Shown here: positions 8,524-16,713 of the stretch, one piece after another | Position numbering within the stretch: position 1 is the stretch's first letter | Layout of the letters: each line of letters begins with the position of its first letter | Assembly: GCA_043777815.1 (NCBI GenBank) | Contig: JAYWHH010000001.1 | Location: 1-64,000, forward strand | Length of the DNA: 64,000 nt | Direction of reading: 5' to 3' | DNA from: JAXMDS01 sp043777815 | GTDB lineage: Bacteria > Pseudomonadota > Alphaproteobacteria > Rickettsiales > Rickettsiaceae | Notes under the pieces: generated by a model | What the model saw: the letters and a program-made list of their open reading frames with translations, nothing else | Database searches by the model: none | What the model was told of the DNA's origin: nothing | Program-made: the position numbers and the translations under genes

Positions 8524-9786
8524 ATGGATATCATAAACGCGACAGAACAATCCAACTTACTAATTTTTAAATCGGAAGCAAGTACATTGGATACTACAGA
8601 AATTTCTATTAAAAGTTCATCAGATATTTCTATGATTGAACCCATAATTCAACAAAAAAACTTTAATGCTTTAGAGTTAGATTTTTCTAATTTTAGCACT
8701 TTTAATTTAGATAACTCTAAATTTAAAAATCATGATAATGATCAAGCTCTAAATCTAGAACATATCTTAGATTCAATTAATAACAGTTCTGTAAACATTG
8801 AAGATAATAAAATTGAAGATTCTTATAAAGAATATGTAAAATATGAAATTGATAACATTAAAGCGAAAATAAAAATTTTAAATTCTATGAATGATAATGA
8901 TTTACAAGTTGCATCAATTTTATCCAATGCCTCTAATCCAAATTTAGTTAACGAAAATTTCTATGATTGTATTGAGATAAATGATTCTTACATTGTTGCT
9001 CAAGCAGAAGCTTTAAAAGAAATACAAAAGATTATTAATAAATCTCCTCATAATGTAGAGGCAAGTATAAAAACTATGCGAGCTTCTCTAGAAGAGAGAT
9101 TAAATACTTTAGAGGATAAAGATTTTATCAGATATGTGATGGAAGATTCAAGATTTATAGAATATATAGAGGCACAAATGGACAAAAACATAGTAGCGAC
9201 ACAACTAGAAGAAGACAAAATGAGCGCACAGTATGATGATTGGGTTACTGTTGATTCAGATTCTAGTTTTATCGAGAAAGACTCTGACGCTACATATGAC
9301 GTAAGTTTTGATGCATTAGACTACATTAAGTACGATATTATAAAAACGCTTTATCAAATTGAAGATTTGGTTAAAAATTTTGTAACAAAAGTTAAAAGCA
9401 GCATAGATTATGGAGTAGAAATTGCCACTGAGGGGGCAGCACGCCAGGGCGCCGCCCTGTTGGATACTATCGCTGAAACTAATATAGCTCAATTAGCGTT
9501 AAATACTATAAAAAGCTCTATATCAAGTCTGGATTTTCTACATAAATCAATAATATTTGAATCATCTTCAATTTATGAGTGGTCTAAATTAAAATTAGGC
9601 TTTTCTGAAAAATTAAAAGCTAATAATAAGGACGACAGTTACTTTGCAACAACATTTCATTGTAAAAACGATGAAGATTTTAGTGCTAAATATGAAGATA
9701 TTAGCACCAAGTGTGAAGATAGCTTAGAAATTGCGTCAAACTTATCTGTAATTTATATAGATGATGTTTATATTGTCGCAGCATAA
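8524..9786 (+). CDS. Acidic hydrophilic protein of unknown function
   Basis: I do not recognise this 420-residue protein. It has no signal peptide and no membrane span, is rich in Asp, Glu, Ser, Asn and Ile, and is probably mostly helical. A central amphipathic stretch around residues 262-350 includes an Ala-rich segment, EGAARQGAALLDT, encoded by an unusually GC-rich patch. The C-terminus carries a short internal repeat (AKYEDISTKCEDS). A large acidic cytosolic-type protein without homology, in a genome with type IV secretion genes, is a possible effector, but nothing in the sequence proves it. Its last ~40 bp appear again, degraded, just after the stop. Confidence 0.55.
   Translation: MDIINATEQSNLLIFKSEASTLDTTEISIKSSSDISMIEPIIQQKNFNALELDFSNFSTFNLDNSKFKNHDNDQALNLEHILDSINNSSVNIEDNKIEDSYKEYVKYEIDNIKAKIKILNSMNDNDLQVASILSNASNPNLVNENFYDCIEINDSYIVAQAEALKEIQKIINKSPHNVEASIKTMRASLEERLNTLEDKDFIRYVMEDSRFIEYIEAQMDKNIVATQLEEDKMSAQYDDWVTVDSDSSFIEKDSDATYDVSFDALDYIKYDIIKTLYQIEDLVKNFVTKVKSSIDYGVEIATEGAARQGAALLDTIAETNIAQLALNTIKSSISSLDFLHKSIIFESSSIYEWSKLKLGFSEKLKANNKDDSYFATTFHCKNDEDFSAKYEDISTKCEDSLEIASNLSVIYIDDVYIVAA
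9431..9459 (+). other. GC-rich island with 15-bp perfect palindrome inside a coding region
   Basis: In DNA that is otherwise strongly AT-rich, this patch is almost all G and C. It ends in CAGGGCGCCGCCCTG (9445-9459), a 7-bp inverted repeat around one central base. It stays in frame and encodes ARQGAAL. It looks like a small palindromic insertion or a hairpin within the mRNA. Confidence 0.6.
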
Positions 9787-9882
9787 ACGGAAGATTTATA
9801 TGATTTTTTTTATTGTTGCAGCATATAAATTGAAATAGAGGTTGCAGCTGTAATTCAATTAGAACATTTAGAATATTTGCTA

Positions 9883-9926
9883 AAACTAAAAATTAAAAAT
9901 TGCACCAATTTTAGTTTGGATTTTTT
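9883..9926 (+). terminator. Rho-independent terminator candidate
   Basis: AAACTAAAAATT (9883-9894) pairs with AATTTTAGTTT (9907-9917), and six T follow at 9921-9926. It lies about 100 bp after the stop of the acidic protein gene, between that gene and convergent recJ. Confidence 0.55.
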
Positions 9927-10002
9927 CAAATATTGAATTTTTTCTAATTCAAAACCTATAAAAGTTTTGTTACAATGTACTTTCAGAGATGTAAAGCTTA
10001 TT

Positions 10003-11760
10003 TCAAGCTACTATGATATCTTGTATATTTAATTGAATGCCATTGTGACTAAAATGATCAAGTTGCAAACTACATACGATGTGTATTATCGTTTGTAAAT
10101 TTTGTTTTTGTGATGCTTGTACTAAATTTTGATTAAAAATTACACCTTTGAATATATTTTTATTAGACCTTGATGTTGTTTTGCAAAATGTTATTTGTTC
10201 ACTAAAATTGTTTACCTCTTTGCTTTCTATTTCAAGAGATATAAATTTCTCATTTATAAGTTTTATTTTTTTCATAACTACATTTTTTATCAAAAATAAT
10301 GGATCCCGATTTCCAGGACCAAAAGGTTCTAATTTAGCAAGTAACTCCATAGTTACTAAATTTACCCTACTAGCGCTCAACTCAAAATAGTTATTTTTTG
10401 ATATAATTTGCTTTTGCTTACTAATTCCAGCGCTAAAAAAATTTTTCAAAAGTTCTAGATTTTCTTTTTGAAATGAAAAACCAATTGCCATCTTGTGTCC
10501 ACCGCCATTTATAACAAGTCCTTCTAACTTAGAATTAGTAACAATTACACCAAGATCAAAGCCTGAAGTAGACCTACCAGAAGCTTTATATATTCCGTCT
10601 TCAGTCATTGAAAAAATTATTACAGGCTTTTCATAACGATCTTTAATTCTAGATGCAATGATTCCTATTAATCCCTGATGCCATATGCCACCAATAAATA
10701 TAATATTTTGAGATGCGTCAACTAAGTTAATTGCTTCTGCTAAAATAGATACTTCCATTTTTTGTCTTTCTATATTGTATAAATCTAATCTTCTGGCATA
10801 TTGATCAGCTTCCGCTTGGTCCTCACTAGTAAGTAATTTAAATCCCAAATTAGATTCTCCAATTCTACCTCCGGCATTAATTCTTGGTCCAATTTGAAAT
10901 CCTATTCCATAAACTGTTGATTTGGCGCTGCTAATTTTAATCAACGCTTTTAAGCCTATATTTTTAGTGTCTTTTAATACTTCTAATCCTCTTTTTACAA
11001 AAACCCGATTTAAACCTTGTAATTGCATAACATCTGCAATTGTGCCTAATGCAACTAAATCTAACCATTCTAACAAATTAGGAATAGATTTGTTTGAGAA
11101 AAAATTGGAACTTTTCAGATCTCGAATCAAATTAGCTAAAAAAATAAATCCAACTCCAGTGCCGCATAAATAATTATATCCATCAGGTTGATCCATTCTA
11201 TTTGGATTAATGACCGCGATAGCTTTCGGCAATATATCTGAAATATGATGGTCTATTACAATAACATCAAGACCAATTGAATTGGCATAATCTATTTCTT
11301 CTAAAGCTGAAGTGCCGCAATCTATAGTAATTAAAAGTGATGCTCCATTTTGTCTAATGCAATCTAAACTCTTTATATTAAGCCCATATCCTTCAGATAT
11401 TCTATCCGGTATATAAACCTTTGGCTCAATCCCTAAGTGTTTAAAACCTTTATATAATAAGGCCGCTCCAGCGCTGCCATCAACATCATAATCACCAAAA
11501 ATACATATTTTCTCATTGTTATAAATTGCCTTCATCGCTCTTTTAACACCCTTTGCCATATCTAAAAAAAAATCCCACTTAGGAAATGCAGTTTTGATTT
11601 GAGGCTTCAAAAAATTATCAATCAATTCAGTTTGAAGATTTTTGGTTGACAATATTTTTGCCAATAAATAATCTAATGAATAAGCATCTTTGATTTCTTG
11701 CACTAAATGATTAGGAACTTCATACTCAGACCAAATTTTATTTAAAATTGAATTATACAT
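10003..11760 (-). CDS. recJ: Single-stranded-DNA-specific exonuclease RecJ
   Basis: RecJ degrades single-stranded DNA 5' to 3' in recombination and mismatch repair. The 585-residue protein has the DHH phosphoesterase motifs in order: IFGDYDVDGSAGAALL (motif I), the ITIDCGTS motif, VIDHHISD (motif III, the DHH itself), and the DHHA1 motif GGGHKMAIGFS near residue 420. A C-terminal OB domain follows. The length is close to the family norm. The start lies at the end of a spacer with a 49-bp tandem duplication, and the gene is convergent with the preceding acidic protein gene. Confidence 0.95.
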   Translation of the reverse strand: MYNSILNKIWSEYEVPNHLVQEIKDAYSLDYLLAKILSTKNLQTELIDNFLKPQIKTAFPKWDFFLDMAKGVKRAMKAIYNNEKICIFGDYDVDGSAGAALLYKGFKHLGIEPKVYIPDRISEGYGLNIKSLDCIRQNGASLLITIDCGTSALEEIDYANSIGLDVIVIDHHISDILPKAIAVINPNRMDQPDGYNYLCGTGVGFIFLANLIRDLKSSNFFSNKSIPNLLEWLDLVALGTIADVMQLQGLNRVFVKRGLEVLKDTKNIGLKALIKISSAKSTVYGIGFQIGPRINAGGRIGESNLGFKLLTSEDQAEADQYARRLDLYNIERQKMEVSILAEAINLVDASQNIIFIGGIWHQGLIGIIASRIKDRYEKPVIIFSMTEDGIYKASGRSTSGFDLGVIVTNSKLEGLVINGGGHKMAIGFSFQKENLELLKNFFSAGISKQKQIISKNNYFELSASRVNLVTMELLAKLEPFGPGNRDPLFLIKNVVMKKIKLINEKFISLEIESKEVNNFSEQITFCKTTSRSNKNIFKGVIFNQNLVQASQKQNLQTIIHIVCSLQLDHFSHNGIQLNIQDIIVA

Positions 11761-11797
11761 TGTAATGAATTTACTAATATCACTTGCTTCATAATAC

Positions 11798-11895
11798 TTT
11801 TTATTATACGCAAAATCTAATTAGTTTAGTTGTTTTATGTTTTTCTCTTTTATTATACGTAAAATCTAATTAGTTTAGTTGTTTTATGTTTCTCT
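11798..11895. repeat. 49-bp tandem duplication upstream of recJ
   Basis: Two near-identical copies (about 11798-11846 and 11847-11895) share the core ATTATACG(C/T)AAAATCTAA and continue through TAGTTTAGTTGTTTTATG. They lie in the leader region of recJ, so they may duplicate its promoter or an upstream site. Confidence 0.85.
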
Positions 11896-12030
11896 CTAAG
11901 GCCTTGATCATGCTTTTATTTAAGATTTTAGTAAGCTATATCAAAATAAATAAAAATAATTAATCATATTAGTTGACTTTTGCATTATATGTTTGATACA
12001 ATCAAGCCTGAGTATTAATCAAATATAATT

Positions 12031-12630
12031 ATGAAAAAATTAGGCCTAATTTTAGGGGTATTATTAGTTTTGCCAGCGTGCACTAAAAAATCTACCGATG
12101 TTCATGTAATACATAGAGTTCAAGAAACTATTTATGAACCTGTGAATCCAGGAAAAATACCATCAAACAAGACTGAAAATGACTATAAAACAGAAAAAAG
12201 CATAATTTCTGATATGAGAAAAAGAATCTCTCATAAATCATTTACTACTATTCACGTACATGTACAAAATGGATTAGTGAAATTTACTGGTATTGCTAAA
12301 AATACTTCTGATATAGTGAAATGTATGGATATTGCATGGTCCAAGAAAGGAGTTAAAGAGGTAGATAACTATGTAGAGGTTAAAAACGATGATTTTAGTT
12401 TTGATGTTACCCAATATACCAAAGATGCATGGATAACTGCAGCGGTCAAAGCTCAACTATTAATTGGTAAAAACATCAGATCTAGAAATTTCACGATTAC
12501 CACAGATCAAAACATAGTTTATGTATTTGGTATTTCTGATAGTCAGTACGAGATACAAGAGATAGGGGCAATTGCTTCTAAAGTTAAAGGGGTTCAAAAA
12601 GTAGTTATTAATGTTACATTATTAAAATAA
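12031..12630 (+). CDS. BON-domain outer-membrane lipoprotein
   Basis: The N-terminus MKKLGLILGVLLVLPAC is a lipoprotein signal with lipobox LPAC, so Cys17 should be lipidated. Two BON domains follow at about 48-115 and 120-199, each with the alpha-beta-beta pattern and conserved glycine (VQNGLVKFTGIAKNTSD; TTDQNIVYVFGISDS). This is the layout of the DolP/YraP and OsmY families, phospholipid-binding periplasmic proteins that support envelope integrity. The length (199) matches DolP (about 190). The gene stands alone on the + strand, followed 50 bp later by the PRPP synthetase-like gene. Confidence 0.85.
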   Translation: MKKLGLILGVLLVLPACTKKSTDVHVIHRVQETIYEPVNPGKIPSNKTENDYKTEKSIISDMRKRISHKSFTTIHVHVQNGLVKFTGIAKNTSDIVKCMDIAWSKKGVKEVDNYVEVKNDDFSFDVTQYTKDAWITAAVKAQLLIGKNIRSRNFTITTDQNIVYVFGISDSQYEIQEIGAIASKVKGVQKVVINVTLLK

Positions 12631-12680
12631 TCTAAAAGCTTTTAAAGCATAAAATTTATTATTTAACGATATGTAGAGCT

Positions 12681-14027
12681 ATGAATGAAATAACAATTTT
12701 AGGATCTGGAGCTAAGCATTTTCTTAATAGTCAATATTTGAAATCTTTAGTTGAAAAACAAAATTTTGAAACTTGGACTGTTGAGCAATATGAATTTCCC
12801 GGATGTGAAATTGAGGTGTTTTTTAAGCATTTCAATTTTCAATTAAAAGAATATACTGATCATACATACAAGTCATTTCTTGAAGCTAAATCAATTAATT
12901 TTTTTCAAAGTTTTAGTGTTGATGCAAACAAAACCTGGATAGAAACTCTGTTGACTTTAGATCTAATAGAAAGAATTTTATCTAAAGAAAAAGCAAAATA
13001 TCTAAAAAAAATCAACTTAAAAATATCTTATTTAGGCTATTCTAGACAAGATAAAAACAATATTAACGCTTCATTTGGCATGCGTGTTTTATTACGTAGT
13101 TTAGAAAACTATTCACATTTAATCAGTAAAATATACTGTTTTGACCTTCATTCGACGAATAATTTTTGTTTAATAAATACAAATCAAGATGAAGATACAC
13201 TAAATACGACTCAAAATACAAATTTTTTTCTCGACATGCCTAATGCCAAATCATGTCAAGTAATTTATAGAGATACATTTAAATATATCTCAAATCAAAA
13301 TATCTTAGACATCAAGATAAATTTAGTAAATATCGAAGTAAATTTATTATATAAAAAATCTCTTCTAACGAATTTTATAACAACTAATTTCCCAAAAAAA
13401 TATCAATTATTGCGAGCTTCATGGAGTTTTGATGTGCAATTTATAAAAATTAAAAAACCACTTTCTTTTTATTGTAAGAAAAATGTTCTTAAATTAGGTT
13501 TAGACAAACTTAACAACTGTTCAAACTTAATTCAATTTAAAAACATTCAACCTTGTTTTATGAGTGAGTATATAAATAAAAATTTTGACCCAAAATTCAC
13601 TTGTATTATATTGCCTGATGCTGGAAGTAAGAGAAGATTAGGGAAAATTCTAGATTCGATAAAAGATTTTGAAATATTCTGCTTCAATAAAGTGAGAATC
13701 AATAAATTAAAAATGGAAATTAAATCTCCCATTATACAAAACAATTTTGATACATACGTGATATTGGACGACATGATAGCTTCTGGAGCCACTATTCATA
13801 ATATATGTTTAGCTATAGACAAAAATACTAAACACAAAGGAAAGTTTGTGCTAATGTGCTCGCATTTACTATGGTTTGCTATCAAAACAAAAAATTTAGC
13901 TAAATTATCTAGCATCATAACTACTAATTCTATATCGCTAAGCAACAATTCATTTTTGAATAATTCACATATTAAAAATTTAATTGTTACTATTGATATC
14001 TTTAAAGATATGTATGAATCAAGATAG
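12681..14027 (+). CDS. prs: Divergent ribose-phosphate pyrophosphokinase (PRPP synthetase)
   Basis: Ribose-phosphate pyrophosphokinase makes PRPP from ribose-5-phosphate and ATP for nucleotide and cofactor synthesis. Family landmarks are present but drifted: the YLGYSRQDK segment near residue 117, CFDLHSTN (the DLHS motif) near 155, LPDAGSKRRLGKIL (normally PDxGxxxRA) near 312, and the PRPP-binding loop VILDDMIASGAT near 360-371 (normally DDxxxTGxT, so Thr is replaced by Ser). At 448 residues it is far longer than the usual ~310, with Asn/Lys-rich insertions around 165-250. It may be a working enzyme or a non-catalytic PRPP-synthetase-associated-type paralogue. Confidence 0.75.
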   Translation: MNEITILGSGAKHFLNSQYLKSLVEKQNFETWTVEQYEFPGCEIEVFFKHFNFQLKEYTDHTYKSFLEAKSINFFQSFSVDANKTWIETLLTLDLIERILSKEKAKYLKKINLKISYLGYSRQDKNNINASFGMRVLLRSLENYSHLISKIYCFDLHSTNNFCLINTNQDEDTLNTTQNTNFFLDMPNAKSCQVIYRDTFKYISNQNILDIKINLVNIEVNLLYKKSLLTNFITTNFPKKYQLLRASWSFDVQFIKIKKPLSFYCKKNVLKLGLDKLNNCSNLIQFKNIQPCFMSEYINKNFDPKFTCIILPDAGSKRRLGKILDSIKDFEIFCFNKVRINKLKMEIKSPIIQNNFDTYVILDDMIASGATIHNICLAIDKNTKHKGKFVLMCSHLLWFAIKTKNLAKLSSIITTNSISLSNNSFLNNSHIKNLIVTIDIFKDMYESR

Positions 14028-14087
14028 TTTTTTGTAAGTCATTATTGAATGTATACAGTTATTTCAACTCTAAATTAAGTTTGGAAT

Positions 14088-15986
14088 TTAACTTGTTGTT
14101 ACGTTTTGTAAACTTTCTGCAGTGGAATTATCTCTTGGAAATAAAAGTGGTATTGTTTTAATTTGAGTTCCCTGAGGCAAAATATGATTTTGATTCAAAC
14201 TTTTTATTCCCACTTTATTAGAGTCTAAATTTAACATCTCAAAAATTTTGGCACAAGTATCTGGTAAAAAACATTGCATCATAATAGCTATATACCTTAT
14301 TGTTTCTAATAAGCTATACAGTGTTATGCCCGTAAGATCTTTGTTTTTCCAAGGAGCTTGACTTTCCATAAAACTATTAGAATCATCTATCGCCTTAATA
14401 CATACATCTAAACCTTGTGTTAACTTGTAGTCAAGCATTAGCTCGATAAATTCATATTTATGATTTACAATTTGTTTTAAAAGTTGCGTTTCATATATGA
14501 TGCTAGATTCTATATTTGGCACTATACCTAACATCTTTTTATGAATAAATATAGCAGTTCTTTGGACTAAATTTCCTAGTTTATTGCCTAATTCACTATT
14601 AAGTCTATGAGCTAGTTTCAATTTACTAAAGTTTCCATCATGTCCTAGTGAGGCCTCTCTAAGTAGAAAATATCTAAAAGTATCAACTTCAAAGTCTTTT
14701 ATTATTTCCAAAGGATCTATGACATTATTTAATGATTTGCTCATTTTTTCACCATTATTTAACCACCAACCATGTGCTAGAATTTTTTTCGGCATTTCTA
14801 AATTCAAAGCATGCAAAAATGCTAACCAATATACTGCATGAAATTTTAATATATCTTTTCCTATTATATGCACATTACATGGCCATAAATCAGACTTCAT
14901 GCCATTATCATATGAAGTGTCACTAACGATTGCTGACATATAATTCATTAGAGCATCTAGCCAAACATATATCACCTGCGTTTCATCATTAGGAACCTCA
15001 ATGCCCCAGGTAAAAGTTTTTTTAAGCCTAGAAATTGATAAATCTTTTAGATCGTGTTTTATAAAATACAAAACTTCATTTAGTCTTGAATGTGGATATA
15101 TAAAATCAGGATTTTTTTCATAAAATTCAATTAAAAAATTCTTACATTGCTCTAGTTTAAAAAAATATGTAGGTTCTTTGATCCATTCCACTGGCGCCCC
15201 TGTAGGCGCTTTTCCATCTATTATCTCAGACTCAGAATAAAAAGATTCATCTCTAACAGAATACCATCCCTCATACTCACTTTTATATATCCACCCAGTT
15301 TCAACTAATTTTTTCCAAACTTTTTGTACATATTTTATATGCCTTGGTTCTGTAGTTCGAATAAAATCATCATTACTAATGTTGAATTTTTTTGTACTTT
15401 CTCTAAATCTTCCTGATATTTCGTCAACAAAATCTTGAACTTTTAAATTCAATTGAGATGCGGTTTTATTTACTTTTTCACCATGCTCATCAGTTCCAGT
15501 CAAAAATTTCACTTCTTTTCCAAGCGATCTTTGAAACCTTGCAATAACGTCAGCAACAATATTGGTGTATACATGTCCTATATGCGGGGAGCCGTTTGTA
15601 TAGTATATAGGAGTAGTAATGTAGAACTTTTTAGATTTTAGTTTGTTGGAATTATCTTCCAAGCTAGGTTTGGATAATTCAGAATTAACTATTGTTGAAT
15701 AGTAAAAATTTTTAATATGATCTATTTGGTAAGGGCCGTGATATTTATATCCCATTTCGGTTATTTTAAGAATATAATGATTAATATCATATTCAATCAA
15801 ATCAGAACTTTTATCCATAGAATTTTTTAAAGTTTTTATAAAAGAAAAGTTGCTATTGCAAGCTTTGCTTAAGTCTTTCGGCAATTGAATAATTTTCAAT
15901 TTAAAAACCAATGAGATTATTTTCTTTAGGTCTTTAGGCTTTAAAATTAAGGTACCTAACAAAAAATACCACAATAACGTTAACAT
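14088..15986 (-). CDS. metG: Methionyl-tRNA synthetase
   Basis: This enzyme attaches methionine to its tRNAs, including the initiator. The catalytic domain starts near residue 119 (KKFYITTPIYY), with the HIGH motif as HIGH (135-138), LTGTDEHGEKV, and KMSKS intact (NNGEKMSKSLNN). The zinc-knuckle cysteines of MetG1 are missing, as in the shorter MetG2 type, and the end of the protein has no tRNA-binding EMAP domain. About 115 N-terminal residues precede the catalytic domain and are hydrophobic at first (LTLLWYFLLGTLIL). Alternative starts at residues 57 (15818) or 78 (15755) would remove much of this. The gene lies 35 bp after def, probably in one transcript. Confidence 0.93.
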   Translation of the reverse strand: MLTLLWYFLLGTLILKPKDLKKIISLVFKLKIIQLPKDLSKACNSNFSFIKTLKNSMDKSSDLIEYDINHYILKITEMGYKYHGPYQIDHIKNFYYSTIVNSELSKPSLEDNSNKLKSKKFYITTPIYYTNGSPHIGHVYTNIVADVIARFQRSLGKEVKFLTGTDEHGEKVNKTASQLNLKVQDFVDEISGRFRESTKKFNISNDDFIRTTEPRHIKYVQKVWKKLVETGWIYKSEYEGWYSVRDESFYSESEIIDGKAPTGAPVEWIKEPTYFFKLEQCKNFLIEFYEKNPDFIYPHSRLNEVLYFIKHDLKDLSISRLKKTFTWGIEVPNDETQVIYVWLDALMNYMSAIVSDTSYDNGMKSDLWPCNVHIIGKDILKFHAVYWLAFLHALNLEMPKKILAHGWWLNNGEKMSKSLNNVIDPLEIIKDFEVDTFRYFLLREASLGHDGNFSKLKLAHRLNSELGNKLGNLVQRTAIFIHKKMLGIVPNIESSIIYETQLLKQIVNHKYEFIELMLDYKLTQGLDVCIKAIDDSNSFMESQAPWKNKDLTGITLYSLLETIRYIAIMMQCFLPDTCAKIFEMLNLDSNKVGIKSLNQNHILPQGTQIKTIPLLFPRDNSTAESLQNVTTS

Positions 15987-16021
15987 TATACCTTAAATTT
16001 GCTTTGCGCTAATATCATTTT

Positions 16022-16519
16022 TTAATTTTCTTCATCTAAAAAATCTATAATCAATTTACCATTTAAATGATCAATTTCATGTTGTATAACTTTAGCTAAC
16101 AAGCCACGTGCTTTTATAGTTTTTTGTTTACCATTAATAGTGAAATATGTACAAACAATACTATCTGGCCTTGATACTTGCACTAGCTGCTGATTAACAG
16201 ATAAACATCCTTCCTCTAAAAGAGTTTTCTTATTAGAATAATGATTAATTATCGGATTTATCATAAACAAAACATCTCTTTCTAGTAAATCATGATCTCT
16301 ATCAGGATTTAAATCTATCACAATAATTCTTTCCAAGAGACCAATTTGGTTAGCGGCCAACCCTATACCATTTTGTTCTATCATGATTTTATGCATGGTT
16401 GAAAACTTTTCATATATCTCATCCTGTAAACTACTTGATTTTCTGTATTCTTCTAAATTAACCTCTTTACATCTTGTGCGCAAAGCAGGATTAGGGTCAA
16501 TTAAAATATTAAAACTCAT
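16022..16519 (-). CDS. def: Peptide deformylase
   Basis: Def removes the formyl group from the N-terminal methionine of new proteins using Fe2+. All three signature motifs are present in 165 residues: GIGLAANQIG (motif 1), EEGCLSVNQ (motif 2, metal-binding Cys; the usual form is EGCLSV) and HEIDHLNGKL (motif 3, HExxH with catalytic Glu). The length is normal. It is the first gene of a def-metG unit on the minus strand, a sensible pairing for start-Met metabolism. Confidence 0.95.
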   Translation of the reverse strand: MSFNILIDPNPALRTRCKEVNLEEYRKSSSLQDEIYEKFSTMHKIMIEQNGIGLAANQIGLLERIIVIDLNPDRDHDLLERDVLFMINPIINHYSNKKTLLEEGCLSVNQQLVQVSRPDSIVCTYFTINGKQKTIKARGLLAKVIQHEIDHLNGKLIIDFLDEEN

Positions 16520-16713
16520 GTTTTATTTTTCATATATACACAAATTCTACCATAATTTTCTACTTTATCAGTGTGATTAATATATTCCAGTATCATGTAA
16601 TATGTAAACAAGATAACCATGAAAACTTGTCAAAGTAAATCAATTATTACAACCAAGGACAAGTGATGTAAAGGTTAGTTTATTATTCACATAAAGCAAT
16701 TTTATTTTAAGCT

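Noticed and set aside
9787..10002. Short second gene after the acidic protein
   Set aside because: The similarity to the end of the preceding gene comes from a decayed tail duplication. There is no open frame of useful size.
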